Counted from the stretch's first letter, positions 9,494 to 16,668 are shown. The stretch is DNA of 20,824 nucleotides from Pseudomonadota bacterium (GCA_023387085.1 JAEWIL010000099.1:1-20824); one strand, 5' to 3'. The notes: generated from the letters alone by a model not told the origin. Numbers and translations: made by a program.

Positions 9494-10996
9494 ATGACGG
9501 ATATGGGCCAGCATGTCGAGGCGCTGCTCGATGGACTGGGACTCGATCGGCGTGTGTGGACTTTGGGGGCGATGCCTTCGATAACCCCGCTGACCGGCGA
9601 GCAGGTCGGATTGGTATGCGTCGCCGACGCCGCGGCGATCGATGAAGCGCTCGGGCATGCGACGGCCGCGTTTCGCGCCTGGCGCAATGTGCCCGCACCG
9701 CGGCGTGGCGAGCTCGTCCGCCTGTTCGGCGAGGAGTTGCGCGCCGCAAAGGATGATCTGGCCAAGCTGGTCACGATCGAGGCGGGCAAGATTCCGTCCG
9801 AGGGCGCAGGCGAAGTACAGGAAATGATCGACATTTGCGACTTCGCCGTGGGTCTTTCGCGCCAGCTTTACGGCCTCACCATCGCGACCGAGCGGCCCGG
9901 ACACCGGATGATGGAGGTCTGGCACCCGCTTGGCCTCGTCGGGGTGATTTCGGCGTTCAACTTTCCGGTCGCCGTATGGGCGTGGAACGCTGCACTCGCG
10001 TTGGTGTGCGGCAACAGCGTGGTGTGGACGCCGTCGTAGAAGACGCCGCTGACCGCGCTCGCGACGCAGGCGATTTTCGAGCGCGCGGCGGCGCGCTTCG
10101 GCGACGCACCCGCGGGCCTGTCGCAAGTGCTGATTGGCGGGCGTGAGGCGGGGGAGGCGCTCGTCGACGACGCGCGGGTCGCGCTGGTGTCGGCGACGGG
10201 ATCGACACGGATGGGCCGCGCGGTGGCGCCGCGCCTCGCGCAGCGCTTCGCGCGCGCGATCCTCGAACTCGGTGGCAACAATGGCGTGATCGTCGCGCCG
10301 TCGGCCGACCTCGACCTCGCGCTGCGCGGCGTGGCGTTCGGCGCGATGGGGACCGCCGGGCAGCGCTGCACGACCACGCGCCGCCTGTTCCTGCATGACA
10401 GCATCTATGATGGTTTCTTAGCGAAGCTGAAAGCCGCCTATGCCAGCGTTGCAGTCGGCAATCCTCTGGAGGGCGAGGTGCTGGTCGGGCCGCTGATCGA
10501 CCGCGCGGCCTTCGAGATGATGCAGGACGCGCTGGCGGCGGCGAAGGCGGCCGGCGGCGTCGTGCACGGCGGCGAGCGGGTCGGCGCCGGCGCGAGCTAT
10601 TATGTAAAGCCCGCGCTCGTCGAGATGCCGGGGCAGATCGGGCCGGTGCGGGAGGAGACCTTCGCGCCGATTCTCTATGTGATGCGCTACGACGATCTGG
10701 ACGCCGTCATCGAACAGCACAACGATGTCGCGGCGGGGCTGTCGTCGGCAATCTTCACCACCGACATGCGCGAGGCCGAACGCTTCCTTGCCGCGAGCGA
10801 TTGCGGGATTGCCAACGTCAATCTGGGAACCTCCGGCGCCGAGATCGGCGGGGCGTTCGGCGGGGAGAAAGAGACCGGCGGCGGGCGCGAAAGCGGGTCG
10901 GATGCGTGGCGCCAATATATGCGCCGCTCGACCAACACGGTGAATTATTCGGACGCGCTGCCGCTGGCGCAGGGGGTTAGCTTCGATCTAAGCTGA
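9494..10996 (+). pseudogene. Antiquitin-type (ALDH7) aldehyde dehydrogenase interrupted by an in-frame TAG
   Basis: Read across a single TAG at 10037-10039 (codon 182), this is a full-length 500-codon NAD-dependent aldehyde dehydrogenase. It resembles the ALDH7/antiquitin group that oxidises alpha-aminoadipic semialdehyde/piperideine-6-carboxylate in lysine catabolism. Landmarks before the stop: MIDICDFAVGLSRQLYG, SERPGH-like TERPGHRMMEVWHPLG, ISAFNFPVAVWAWN. After it: catalytic E258 in LELGGNN, C292 in GQRCTT, and the antiquitin signature FGGEKETGGGRESGSDAW. The Glu-Cys spacing of 34 is standard. The interrupted block reads WTPS-stop-KTPLTA; relatives commonly have WKPSEKTPLTA, so GAG to TAG is a likely single change. 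No other lesion is visible, so this is either a recent nonsense mutation, a sequencing error or suppressed. The ATG at 9494 follows gaagggg. Confidence 0.88.
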
Positions 10997-11006
10997 GAAC
11001 AAAAAC

Positions 11007-11054
11007 GTCATTGCGAGCAAGATTGCCGCGTCGCCTTCGGCTCCTCGCAAGGAC
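11007..11054. repeat. Intergenic inverted-repeat element, copy B (short form)
   Basis: A compact, 48-base version of the element at 2313-2392: gtcattgcgag directly joined to caagattgccgcgtcgcc and ending ctcctcgcaaggac. The inner half of the left arm and the whole central spacer are missing, and the right arm has a T-to-G change in its last ...caatgac block. It sits between the convergent aldehyde dehydrogenase and thiolase-like genes, 10 bases after the first and 6 bases before the end of the second. It could still fold into a hairpin in both transcripts. Confidence 0.7.
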
Positions 11055-11060
11055 GGGATG

Positions 11061-12560
11061 TCAGTTTGCCCGCCAACCGAAGCCTTCGTCCAGCGCAACC
11101 ACCTCTCCTGCCGCTCCGACAGGCTCTTGCTTGCCGTCGGTCAGAAAGGCCAGCATCGCGGCGTCGCCCACATCGACATGGGCGAGCGTGCGTTTGTCCT
11201 CGGGCGTCCGTGCGACAACGACACCCGCCTTCGGCGTCCCGTCGCGGCCGTAAAAGACCGTATAGCTCTCGATCGTGGCGGGACCGGCATAATCCTCGAC
11301 CAGCTCGGGCACCGGGCCGCGCTTTTCCTCGGCTTCGGCCTGATAGTCGAAGTCCTGCGGGAAGCGCGCCGCGGCGATCGGCTCGCTGGCCAGCACGATG
11401 CAATGATTGTCGGTCGCGAAGCCGCCATTGGCGAAGAGGAAGCCGTAGCGGCCCTCGCTGCGCAGCTTTTGCACCATCGAGACGACCGCATGACTCATAT
11501 AATTGGCGATCGGGCCGCCGCCGAAGGTCAGTCCGCCGAACACTGTCGCGGGCCGGTCCGACGGCCAGCCGAGGATGCGGCGCGCCATCTTGGGCACGCA
11601 GGGGAAGCAGCTGTAAAGTTCGACGCAGTCGAAATCCTCGACGGTCATGGCGTTCAGCGAGAGCGTGCGGGTGATCGACGTCTCCATGCTGACGCTGCCA
11701 TCGTAGCGGTCGCGGTGAAGGATGCTCACGGGTTCCTTCGCGGCAGCCCCCATGCCGATATAGATCAGCCGATCCTCGGCGATCCCGCGGCGCCGCGCTT
11801 CCGCCAGGCTGGCGACGATAAAGCCCGCGCCCTGATTGACCGACGAGTTGGCGACCATGAGCTTCGAATAGGGAAAGGCAATCGGGCGGTTGCGTTCGTC
11901 GACAGTCAATATGTCGGCGGGCGAGGCGGGCTTGCGGATCCACGCGCCGTCGTTGGCGGCGGCGACCTCCGAAAAGCGCGACCAGATTTCGGCGCTTTCC
12001 GATTGCGCTTCCTCGAGCGTTTGTCGCCAAGCAGCGCGCGTCGCATTCTCATAGAGCGGATAGACGTCGACCGGCGCCGACAGGCCATGCTTCTGCGCAT
12101 AGTTCGGCTCGCGCCGCGTGGCGACCTGGCGCACCGCATTATAGCTCTTGTCCTCACCGCTCGCGGCCTTGGCGGCGCGGCCCGCCGCCGTGCGGAGCGC
12201 CTCGGCGCCGACGACGGCGGCAAGTTTGACCTCGCCGGCGCCGATGCGATTCGCCGCTTCGTTGAGCAGGCGCACCGGCGTATCGCCGTGCGGCGCAGCC
12301 GATTGATAGGCGATCGCCGGCGTCGCACCGATTGCGGCGGCAAGGGGCTCCGGCAGCTTGCCGAGGCTGTGGAAGCTGATCTGGTCGACGATCGCGAGGC
12401 TGTCGATTTCGGAGAGCGGCACACCCGCATCTTTCGCGGCGGCCTCCAGCGCGGCGACCATCAAGCCGAGCGAGTCGAGCCCTTGATCGGGATCGTCGGG
12501 TCGGTCGTTGACCTGTCCGACGCCGATGATGACGGGAATGCGCTCGGGATCGGTCATCAT
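11061..12560 (-). CDS. Thiolase-like protein with extra C-terminal domain (annotated as acetyl-CoA acetyltransferase type)
   Basis: A 499-residue protein with a thiolase fold (RIPVIIGVGQVNDRP at the N-terminus, VEDFDCVELYSCFPC near 320, FGGLTFGGGPIANY near 350, NGGFATDNHC near 380) followed by an extra domain from about residue 425 (TIESYTVFYGRDGTPKAG onward). This architecture resembles the thiolase-like protein type 1 (TLP1) group known from mycobacteria and trypanosomatids. Where classical thiolases have the nucleophilic cysteine in a CxSG block, this protein reads YQSAAPHGDTPVRLLNEA (near residue 85) and has no cysteine, so ordinary thiolysis is doubtful. It starts one base after the stop of the enoyl-CoA hydratase gene, clearly co-transcribed. 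MMTD or MTD (12560 or 12557) may be the actual start. A role in acyl-CoA metabolism is inferred from the partner. Confidence 0.85.
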   Translation of the reverse strand: MMTDPERIPVIIGVGQVNDRPDDPDQGLDSLGLMVAALEAAAKDAGVPLSEIDSLAIVDQISFHSLGKLPEPLAAAIGATPAIAYQSAAPHGDTPVRLLNEAANRIGAGEVKLAAVVGAEALRTAAGRAAKAASGEDKSYNAVRQVATRREPNYAQKHGLSAPVDVYPLYENATRAAWRQTLEEAQSESAEIWSRFSEVAAANDGAWIRKPASPADILTVDERNRPIAFPYSKLMVANSSVNQGAGFIVASLAEARRRGIAEDRLIYIGMGAAAKEPVSILHRDRYDGSVSMETSITRTLSLNAMTVEDFDCVELYSCFPCVPKMARRILGWPSDRPATVFGGLTFGGGPIANYMSHAVVSMVQKLRSEGRYGFLFANGGFATDNHCIVLASEPIAAARFPQDFDYQAEAEEKRGPVPELVEDYAGPATIESYTVFYGRDGTPKAGVVVARTPEDKRTLAHVDVGDAAMLAFLTDGKQEPVGAAGEVVALDEGFGWRAN

Positions 12561-12561
12561 G

Positions 12562-13365
12562 TCAGCGCGCTTTCCATTCGGGCTTGCGTTTCTGCGCGAA
12601 GGCGAGGGGCCCCTCGCGGGCGTCTTCGCTCGCCATCAGCGCCTTGCGCTCGCGCCGGTTGTCGTCCCAATGCGCGTCGTCGCCGGCGATCTGGCCGTCG
12701 ATGATGCGCAGCGCGACGCGCTTCGACGCCTGCACCGACAGCGGAGCATTGCCGGCAATCTTTTCGGCGAGCGCGATCGCCGTCGGCATCAGCTCGGCGA
12801 GCGGTACGACGCGGTTGGCGAAGCCATAGCGCAGCGCGGTCTGTGCATCGAAGGGATCGCCGGTCAGCAGATGCTCCATCGCAATCTTCTGCGGCAATTG
12901 CTTGACGATGCGGAACGCGCCGCCCGCGGCGGCGAACAACCCCACTTTGACCTCGGGCAGGCCGAACTGGGCATTTTCGGAAGCGACAACGATGTCGCAC
13001 ATCAGCGCGAGCTCGCAACCGCCGCCGAAGGCGAAGCCGTTCACCGCGCCGATCACCGGCTTCGAAATCGGGTGCGCGGCAAATCCGCCGAAGCCCCACG
13101 CCTGCTGCGCCTTGTCGTCGGGCGCCAATTGTCCGCCCCGCGATAGCGCAACAAGGTCGGCGCCGGCACAAAAAGCCTTGTCCCCCGCGCCGGTGATGAT
13201 GACGGCACGGACTTCCGGGTCGTTCTCGGCTTCTTCGAGTGCGGTGCCGATGCCGACATGCACGTCCGCATTGACCGCGTTGCGCGCCTCGGGTCGGTTG
13301 ATCGTTACGATCAGGATATGGCCCTGACGGGTCGTCAGGACGGCGGGTGCGGCGGCGTCGGTCAT
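12562..13365 (-). CDS. Enoyl-CoA hydratase/isomerase (crotonase) family protein
   Basis: A 267-residue crotonase-fold protein. Family members hydrate or isomerise enoyl-CoA esters in fatty-acid, amino-acid or aromatic breakdown. Landmarks: INRPEARNAVNADVH near residue 20, the oxyanion-hole block DKAFCAGADLVALSRGG near 57 to 73, and GAVNGFAFGGGCELALMCDI near 110, in which the glutamate of CEL matches one catalytic acid of rat hydratase; the second glutamate is kept in LPEVKVGL. Both catalytic acids are thus present, which favours true hydratase activity. The ATG at 13365 has gggagag at 13371-13377. It is the first gene of a two-gene operon with the thiolase-like gene and has its own promoter region holding a perfect palindrome. 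The exact acyl-CoA substrate cannot be told. Confidence 0.92.
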   Translation of the reverse strand: MTDAAAPAVLTTRQGHILIVTINRPEARNAVNADVHVGIGTALEEAENDPEVRAVIITGAGDKAFCAGADLVALSRGGQLAPDDKAQQAWGFGGFAAHPISKPVIGAVNGFAFGGGCELALMCDIVVASENAQFGLPEVKVGLFAAAGGAFRIVKQLPQKIAMEHLLTGDPFDAQTALRYGFANRVVPLAELMPTAIALAEKIAGNAPLSVQASKRVALRIIDGQIAGDDAHWDDNRRERKALMASEDAREGPLAFAQKRKPEWKAR

Positions 13366-13390
13366 CGATTCTCTCCCTTTGTCGGGGGAG

Positions 13391-13421
13391 AATATCGACG
13401 CGGGTTGACGTTTACGTCAAC
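13391..13421 (-). promoter_or_regulatory. Promoter with perfect palindromic operator of the enoyl-CoA hydratase operon
   Basis: The palindrome gttgacgt-tt-acgtcaac occupies 13404-13421, with perfect 8-base half-sites. On the - strand it includes a TTGACG -35-like hexamer (13420 to 13415), followed after 18 bases by GATATT (13396 to 13391), a fair -10. The start codon is 25 bases further on. A regulator bound here would overlap the -35 box. The shape, TTGACGT-N2-ACGTCAA, recalls the operators of MerR-family LiuR-type regulators of acyl-CoA and branched-chain amino-acid breakdown genes; that match is from memory and no regulator gene is in the window. Confidence 0.55.
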
Positions 13422-13425
13422 TGTT

Positions 13426-13456
13426 ATCCTCCCCATCGCTGCGCGACAGGGAGGAT
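13426..13456 (-). terminator. Hairpin downstream of the transaldolase gene
   Basis: The arms atcctccc (13426-13433) and gggaggat (13449-13456) are exact complements, and an inner tcgc/gcga pair can extend the stem. It lies 7 bases past the stop of the - strand transaldolase gene and just ahead of the enoyl-CoA hydratase promoter, which is where a terminator is expected. No U-tract follows on the - strand (aacag), so factor-independent termination is uncertain. Confidence 0.4.
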
Positions 13457-13463
13457 CTTCACG

Positions 13464-14114
13464 TCAGATCGACTGCCCGGTCTTGGCCCAGTCGGCGAGG
13501 AAGCCCTCGATGCCCTTTTCGGTCAGGATGTGCTTGAACAGCCCCTTGATGACCGATGGCGGTGCGGTCATCACGTCGGCGCCGATCTTGGCGGCTTCGA
13601 GGACGTGGATGCCGTGGCGCACGCTCGCGACGAGGATCTCGGTGTCATAGGCATAATTGTCGTAGATCAGCCGGATGTCCGCGATCAGCTGCATGCCGTC
13701 GAAACCATTGTCGTCGTGGCGGCCCACGAAGGGCGAGACGAAGGTCGCGCCGGCCTTGGCGGCAAGCAGTGCCTGCGCGGCCGAGAAGCAGAGCGTCACA
13801 TTGACCATCGTGCCGTCGCTGGTCAGCGCCTTGCAGGTCTTCAAACCATCGATCGTCAGCGGCACCTTGATGCAGACATTGTCGGCGATCTTGCGGAGGA
13901 TTTCGGCCTCCTTCATCATCGTTTCATGGTCGAGCGCGACGACTTCGGCCGAGACCGGGCCGGTGGTCAGCGCACAGATTTCCTTCGTCACTTCCTTGAA
14001 GTCGCGGCCCGACTTGGCGATCAGCGACGGATTGGTCGTGACCCCGTCGAGCAGGCCAGTGGCGGCGAGTTCCTGGATGTCGGCGATTTCGGCGGTGTCG
14101 GCGAAGAATTTCAT
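13464..14114 (-). CDS. fsa: Small transaldolase / fructose-6-phosphate aldolase family protein
   Basis: A 216-residue TIM-barrel aldolase of the short transaldolase (TalC/FSA, TIGR00875-like) group. Landmarks: MKFFADTAEIADIQEL at the start, DGVTTNPSLIAKSGRDF near 23, and VCIKVPLTIDGLK with the Schiff-base lysine K83, matching K85 of E. coli FsaA. NVTLCFSAAQALLAAKAGAT and FVSPFVGRHDD follow in the usual order. Such enzymes either transfer dihydroxyacetone units between sugar phosphates in the non-oxidative pentose phosphate pathway or cleave fructose 6-phosphate; sequence alone does not decide, although bacteria lacking a long transaldolase use this form for the former. The ATG at 14114 has AGGAAAG (14130 to 14124) nine bases ahead. 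It diverges from radA across 205 bases and probably forms a single-gene unit. Confidence 0.94.
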   Translation of the reverse strand: MKFFADTAEIADIQELAATGLLDGVTTNPSLIAKSGRDFKEVTKEICALTTGPVSAEVVALDHETMMKEAEILRKIADNVCIKVPLTIDGLKTCKALTSDGTMVNVTLCFSAAQALLAAKAGATFVSPFVGRHDDNGFDGMQLIADIRLIYDNYAYDTEILVASVRHGIHVLEAAKIGADVMTAPPSVIKGLFKHILTEKGIEGFLADWAKTGQSI

Positions 14115-14176
14115 GGCGCGGAGCTTTCCTGTGCGAAGGTGATTCGGGTTTGAAGCTCCCGTAAAGCGGTTTGATT

Positions 14177-14270
14177 GTCATTGCGAGCGGAGCGAAGCAA
14201 TCTCCAGCCTTCGGCCTTGTGCAACATCGAGAGCTGGAGATTGCCGCGTCGCTGCGCCCCTCGCAATGAC
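14177..14270. repeat. Intergenic inverted-repeat element, copy C
   Basis: The longest of three copies. The left arm starts gtcattgcgagcggagcgaa and runs to ctccag near 14209; the right arm starts ctggagattgccgcgtcg and ends ctcgcaatgac. The arms are nearly complementary over about 31 to 37 bases with small indels. The central part differs from copy A. It lies between the divergent transaldolase and radA genes. Its last bases create an ATG (14266) in frame with radA, which would wrongly lengthen that protein by 18 residues if taken as its start. Confidence 0.85.
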
Positions 14271-14288
14271 GGCGAGGAAAGCGCTGGC

Positions 14289-14303
14289 GTTCCATCTTTG
14301 TTC
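14289..14303 (+). promoter_or_regulatory. Candidate LexA (SOS) box upstream of radA
   Basis: The sequence is GTTC, seven bases (catcttt), GTTC: an exact match to the alphaproteobacterial LexA consensus GTTC-N7-GTTC known from Caulobacter, Rhodobacter and rhizobia. It ends 16 bases before the radA ATG and touches a GATTAT -10-like hexamer at 14305-14310, where repressor binding would block transcription. A motif this short is expected by chance about 0.6 times in a window of this size counting both strands, so the support comes from its place before a DNA repair gene. Confidence 0.5.
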
Positions 14304-14319
14304 CGATTATGCGGGCAGC

Positions 14320-15681
14320 ATGGCCAAAGCGAAGCGTCAATATGTCTGCCAGAATTGCGGCTCGGTCTCGTATCGGTGGCAGGGCCAATGCGCCGATTGC
14401 AACGAGTGGAACACGCTGGTCGAGGAGGCCGGCGAGACGGCCTTTTCGGCCAAGCACGATCTTAGCAAGGGCGGCCGGACGCTGGCGCTCGAAACGCTCG
14501 ACGCCGAAAGCAAGATGCCCGAGCGGATGCTGTGCGGGATCGCCGAATTCGATCGGGCGCTGGGCGGCGGCTTCGTCGCGGGATCGGCGACGCTGATCGG
14601 CGGCGATCCGGGGATCGGTAAGTCGACTTTGCTGTTGCAGGCGGCGGGGCGGCTGGCGAAGGCGGGCAAGTCGGTGGTCTATATCAGCGGCGAGGAAGCG
14701 GCCGGGCAGGTGCGGCTGCGCGCGCAGCGGTTGGGGCTCGGCGACGCGCCGGTGGCGCTCGCGAGCGCCACCTCGGTCCGCGACATATTGGCGACGCTCG
14801 ACAGCCGGACCGCCGATTTCGTCGTCATCGATTCGATCCAGACGATGCACAGCGACCTGATCGACAGTGCACCGGGGACGGTGAGCCAGGTGCGCGCAAG
14901 CGCGCAGGAACTGATCCGCTATGCGAAGGATAGCGATGCCGCGATTGTGCTCGTGGGTCATGTCACCAAGGACGGGACGATCGCGGGACCGCGCGTGCTC
15001 GAACATATGGTCGATACCGTGCTGGCGTTCGAGGGCGAGCGCAGCCACCAATATCGTATCCTGCGCGCGGTGAAGAACCGCTTCGGCGGCACCGACGAGA
15101 TCGGCGTCTTCGCGATGGGCGAGGAGGGGCTGGGTGAGGTATCGAACCCGTCGAGCTTGTTCCTGACCGACCGCAGCCGCGACGTGCCGGGTTCGGTGGT
15201 GTTTCCGGCCTTGGAAGGAACGCGGCCGGTGCTGGTCGAGGTGCAGGCGCTGACCGTCCGCCTTGCGAGCGGGGCGACACCGCGGCGGGCTGTCGTCGGC
15301 TGGGACAGCGGGCGGCTGGCGATGGTGCTGGCGGTGCTGGAGGCGCGATGCGGGCTGCAGATGGGCGCGGCGGAAGTCTACCTCAACATCGCCGGCGGGT
15401 ACCGGCTGACCGACCCGGCGGCGGATCTCGCGGTCGCGGCGGCGCTGATCTCGGCGTTCAGCGAGCGGCCGGTGCCCGCCGATGCGATCGTATTCGGCGA
15501 GCTGTCGCTGTCGGGCGAGGTGCGGCCTGTCTCGCACGATGCGCTGCGTCTGCGCGAAGCGGCGAAGCTTGGCTTTTCAAGCGGCTGGGGGCCGAAGGGC
15601 ATGAAAGCTGTAAACGGGATCGGCGTTACCGGCTTCGGCCGCCTTGGCGAACTCGTTGACCTGATGCTCGGGCGCGACTAG
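14320..15681 (+). CDS. radA: DNA repair protein RadA
   Basis: A 453-residue RecA-related ATPase that promotes branch migration and processing of recombination intermediates during DNA repair. Domains in order: N-terminal zinc finger with CQNCG and CADC pairs (residues about 10 to 27), RecA core with Walker A GGDPGIGKSTLLLQ near 104, YISGEEAAGQVRLRAQRL, Walker B-like FVVIDSIQT, and the RadA-specific KNRFGGTDEIGVF near 250; a Lon-protease-like C-terminal domain ending with FGELSLSGEVRPV. The ATG at 14320 gives the canonical MAKAKRQYVCQNCG start; the in-frame ATG at 14266 belongs to a repeat. No strong Shine-Dalgarno is visible and a -10-like hexamer ends only 9 bases upstream, so the leader may be very short. 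It heads an operon with cvpA, 10 bases downstream. Confidence 0.97.
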   Translation: MAKAKRQYVCQNCGSVSYRWQGQCADCNEWNTLVEEAGETAFSAKHDLSKGGRTLALETLDAESKMPERMLCGIAEFDRALGGGFVAGSATLIGGDPGIGKSTLLLQAAGRLAKAGKSVVYISGEEAAGQVRLRAQRLGLGDAPVALASATSVRDILATLDSRTADFVVIDSIQTMHSDLIDSAPGTVSQVRASAQELIRYAKDSDAAIVLVGHVTKDGTIAGPRVLEHMVDTVLAFEGERSHQYRILRAVKNRFGGTDEIGVFAMGEEGLGEVSNPSSLFLTDRSRDVPGSVVFPALEGTRPVLVEVQALTVRLASGATPRRAVVGWDSGRLAMVLAVLEARCGLQMGAAEVYLNIAGGYRLTDPAADLAVAAALISAFSERPVPADAIVFGELSLSGEVRPVSHDALRLREAAKLGFSSGWGPKGMKAVNGIGVTGFGRLGELVDLMLGRD

Positions 15682-15691
15682 CGACCGGGGC

Positions 15692-16243
15692 ATGGCAAGT
15701 CTGACGGCTCTGGATATCCTCGTGCTGACGCTGGTCGGCGGCGGCGCGGTACTCGGCTTTATGCGCGGTCTGGTACAGGAAGTGACGACCCTGCTCGCGT
15801 GGGTGCTCGCGATCGCAGCGGTGCGCTTTTTCCATCCGCTCGTCACGGACCTGTTGTCGAGTTGGGTTTCGGCACCGGGTGGTGCCGCGATGCTCGCCTT
15901 CGTCATCTTGTTCGGCGGCGTTTTCGCGCTCGCCAAATGGGGATCGCGCGCGATGGGACAGCGCAGCCGCGCCTCGCTCGTCGGCGGTTTCGACCGCGGG
16001 CTCGGCGCCGGCTTCGGCGCGATCAAGGGGCTGATGGTCGCGACCTTGCTCTTCATGGCCGCGACCCTGCTGTATGACATCGGCTACGGCAACGCGCAGC
16101 GCCCGCTGTGGATGACCGACAGCCGCACCTATCCCGCTCTCAGCGCAACGAGTGCGGCGTTGAGCAAGGTGATCGCCGAACGCCGCGCCGAGACTCGATC
16201 GGCGCAGGCCGATGCCGACAAGCGGGCGGCAAACGCGCCATGA
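15692..16243 (+). CDS. cvpA: CvpA family membrane protein
   Basis: A 183-residue inner-membrane protein of the CvpA (colicin V production accessory) family, with about four hydrophobic segments: TALDILVLTLVGGGAVLGF, TLLAWVLAIAAVRFF, AAMLAFVILFGGVFALAKW and a last one near GLMVATLLFMAATLL. Two family signatures are visible: the GFMRGLVQEV stretch after the first segment and FDRGLGAGFGAIKG before the last. The tail after residue 145 is hydrophilic and Ala/Arg-rich. In alphaproteobacteria cvpA commonly follows radA, as it does here, 10 bases away; the usual purF neighbour is not in this window. Its exact function is unsettled, with envelope and colicin V export links reported. The stop overlaps the next start as ATGA. 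Confidence 0.9.
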   Translation: MASLTALDILVLTLVGGGAVLGFMRGLVQEVTTLLAWVLAIAAVRFFHPLVTDLLSSWVSAPGGAAMLAFVILFGGVFALAKWGSRAMGQRSRASLVGGFDRGLGAGFGAIKGLMVATLLFMAATLLYDIGYGNAQRPLWMTDSRTYPALSATSAALSKVIAERRAETRSAQADADKRAANAP

Positions 16244-16668
16244 GCGGCGCGCTCTACAATCGTGATATATTGGCGCTCGCGGTCGGCTCGGTCGATTTTC
16301 CTCCGCTGGGCGACGCTCGCCACCGCGCGTCGGCGCGCGCGCCGCTGTGCGGCAGCGCGATCATCCTCGATATCGATGCGGATGACGATGGCCGCGTAAC
16401 CGGCGTGGGCATGCACGTAGAGGCCTGCGCGCTTGGTCAGGCGTCGGCGACCCTGCTTGCTCGCCATGCCGCTGGCCGGACGCTGGCCGAGATCACTGCC
16501 GCGCGCGATGCGATCGCCGGCTGGTTCGCCGGCGAGGGTGATTTGCCCGATTGGCCGGGCTTCGACCTGCTGGAAGCCGCGCGCGACTATCCGGCGCGGC
16601 ACGGCGCGATCCTGTTGCCGTTCGATGCCGCGGTCGCGGCCCTCGGCGAGCAGGCGACACCGGCATGA
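16240..16668 (+). CDS. IscU/NifU-like iron-sulfur cluster scaffold-related protein
   Basis: A 142-residue protein of the IscU-like fold. C37 (APLCGSAI) and C63 (EACALGQAS) match the first two cluster ligands of IscU. The third ligand, the cysteine of IHCSILA, is replaced: the equivalent block reads RHGAILLPFDA (H121-G122-A123). The aspartate after the first cysteine (CGD in IscU) is serine. A normal IscU-type scaffold therefore looks compromised, though related alphaproteobacterial proteins are routinely annotated as cluster assembly scaffolds. The ATG at 16240 overlaps the cvpA stop (ATGA), and the TGA overlaps the antiporter start in the same way, so translation is coupled. The frame extends upstream to 16108 but those extra residues lie inside cvpA and are not needed. 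Confidence 0.85.
   Translation: MSGALYNRDILALAVGSVDFPPLGDARHRASARAPLCGSAIILDIDADDDGRVTGVGMHVEACALGQASATLLARHAAGRTLAEITAARDAIAGWFAGEGDLPDWPGFDLLEAARDYPARHGAILLPFDAAVAALGEQATPA

Noticed and set aside
10037..10039. TAG as a pyrrolysine or other programmed recoding site
   Set aside because: Aldehyde dehydrogenases do not use such recoding, no recoding stem is seen, and the position matches an ordinary Glu in relatives.
11058..12704. 548-codon open frame on the + strand opposite the thiolase-like gene
   Set aside because: Antisense shadow of a gene with clear family motifs; composition is that of a mirror frame.
13924..15537. 537-codon open frame on the - strand running through radA, the repeat and into the transaldolase gene
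   Set aside because: It crosses two well-supported genes and a repeat; its only family-like part is an out-of-frame echo with no homology.
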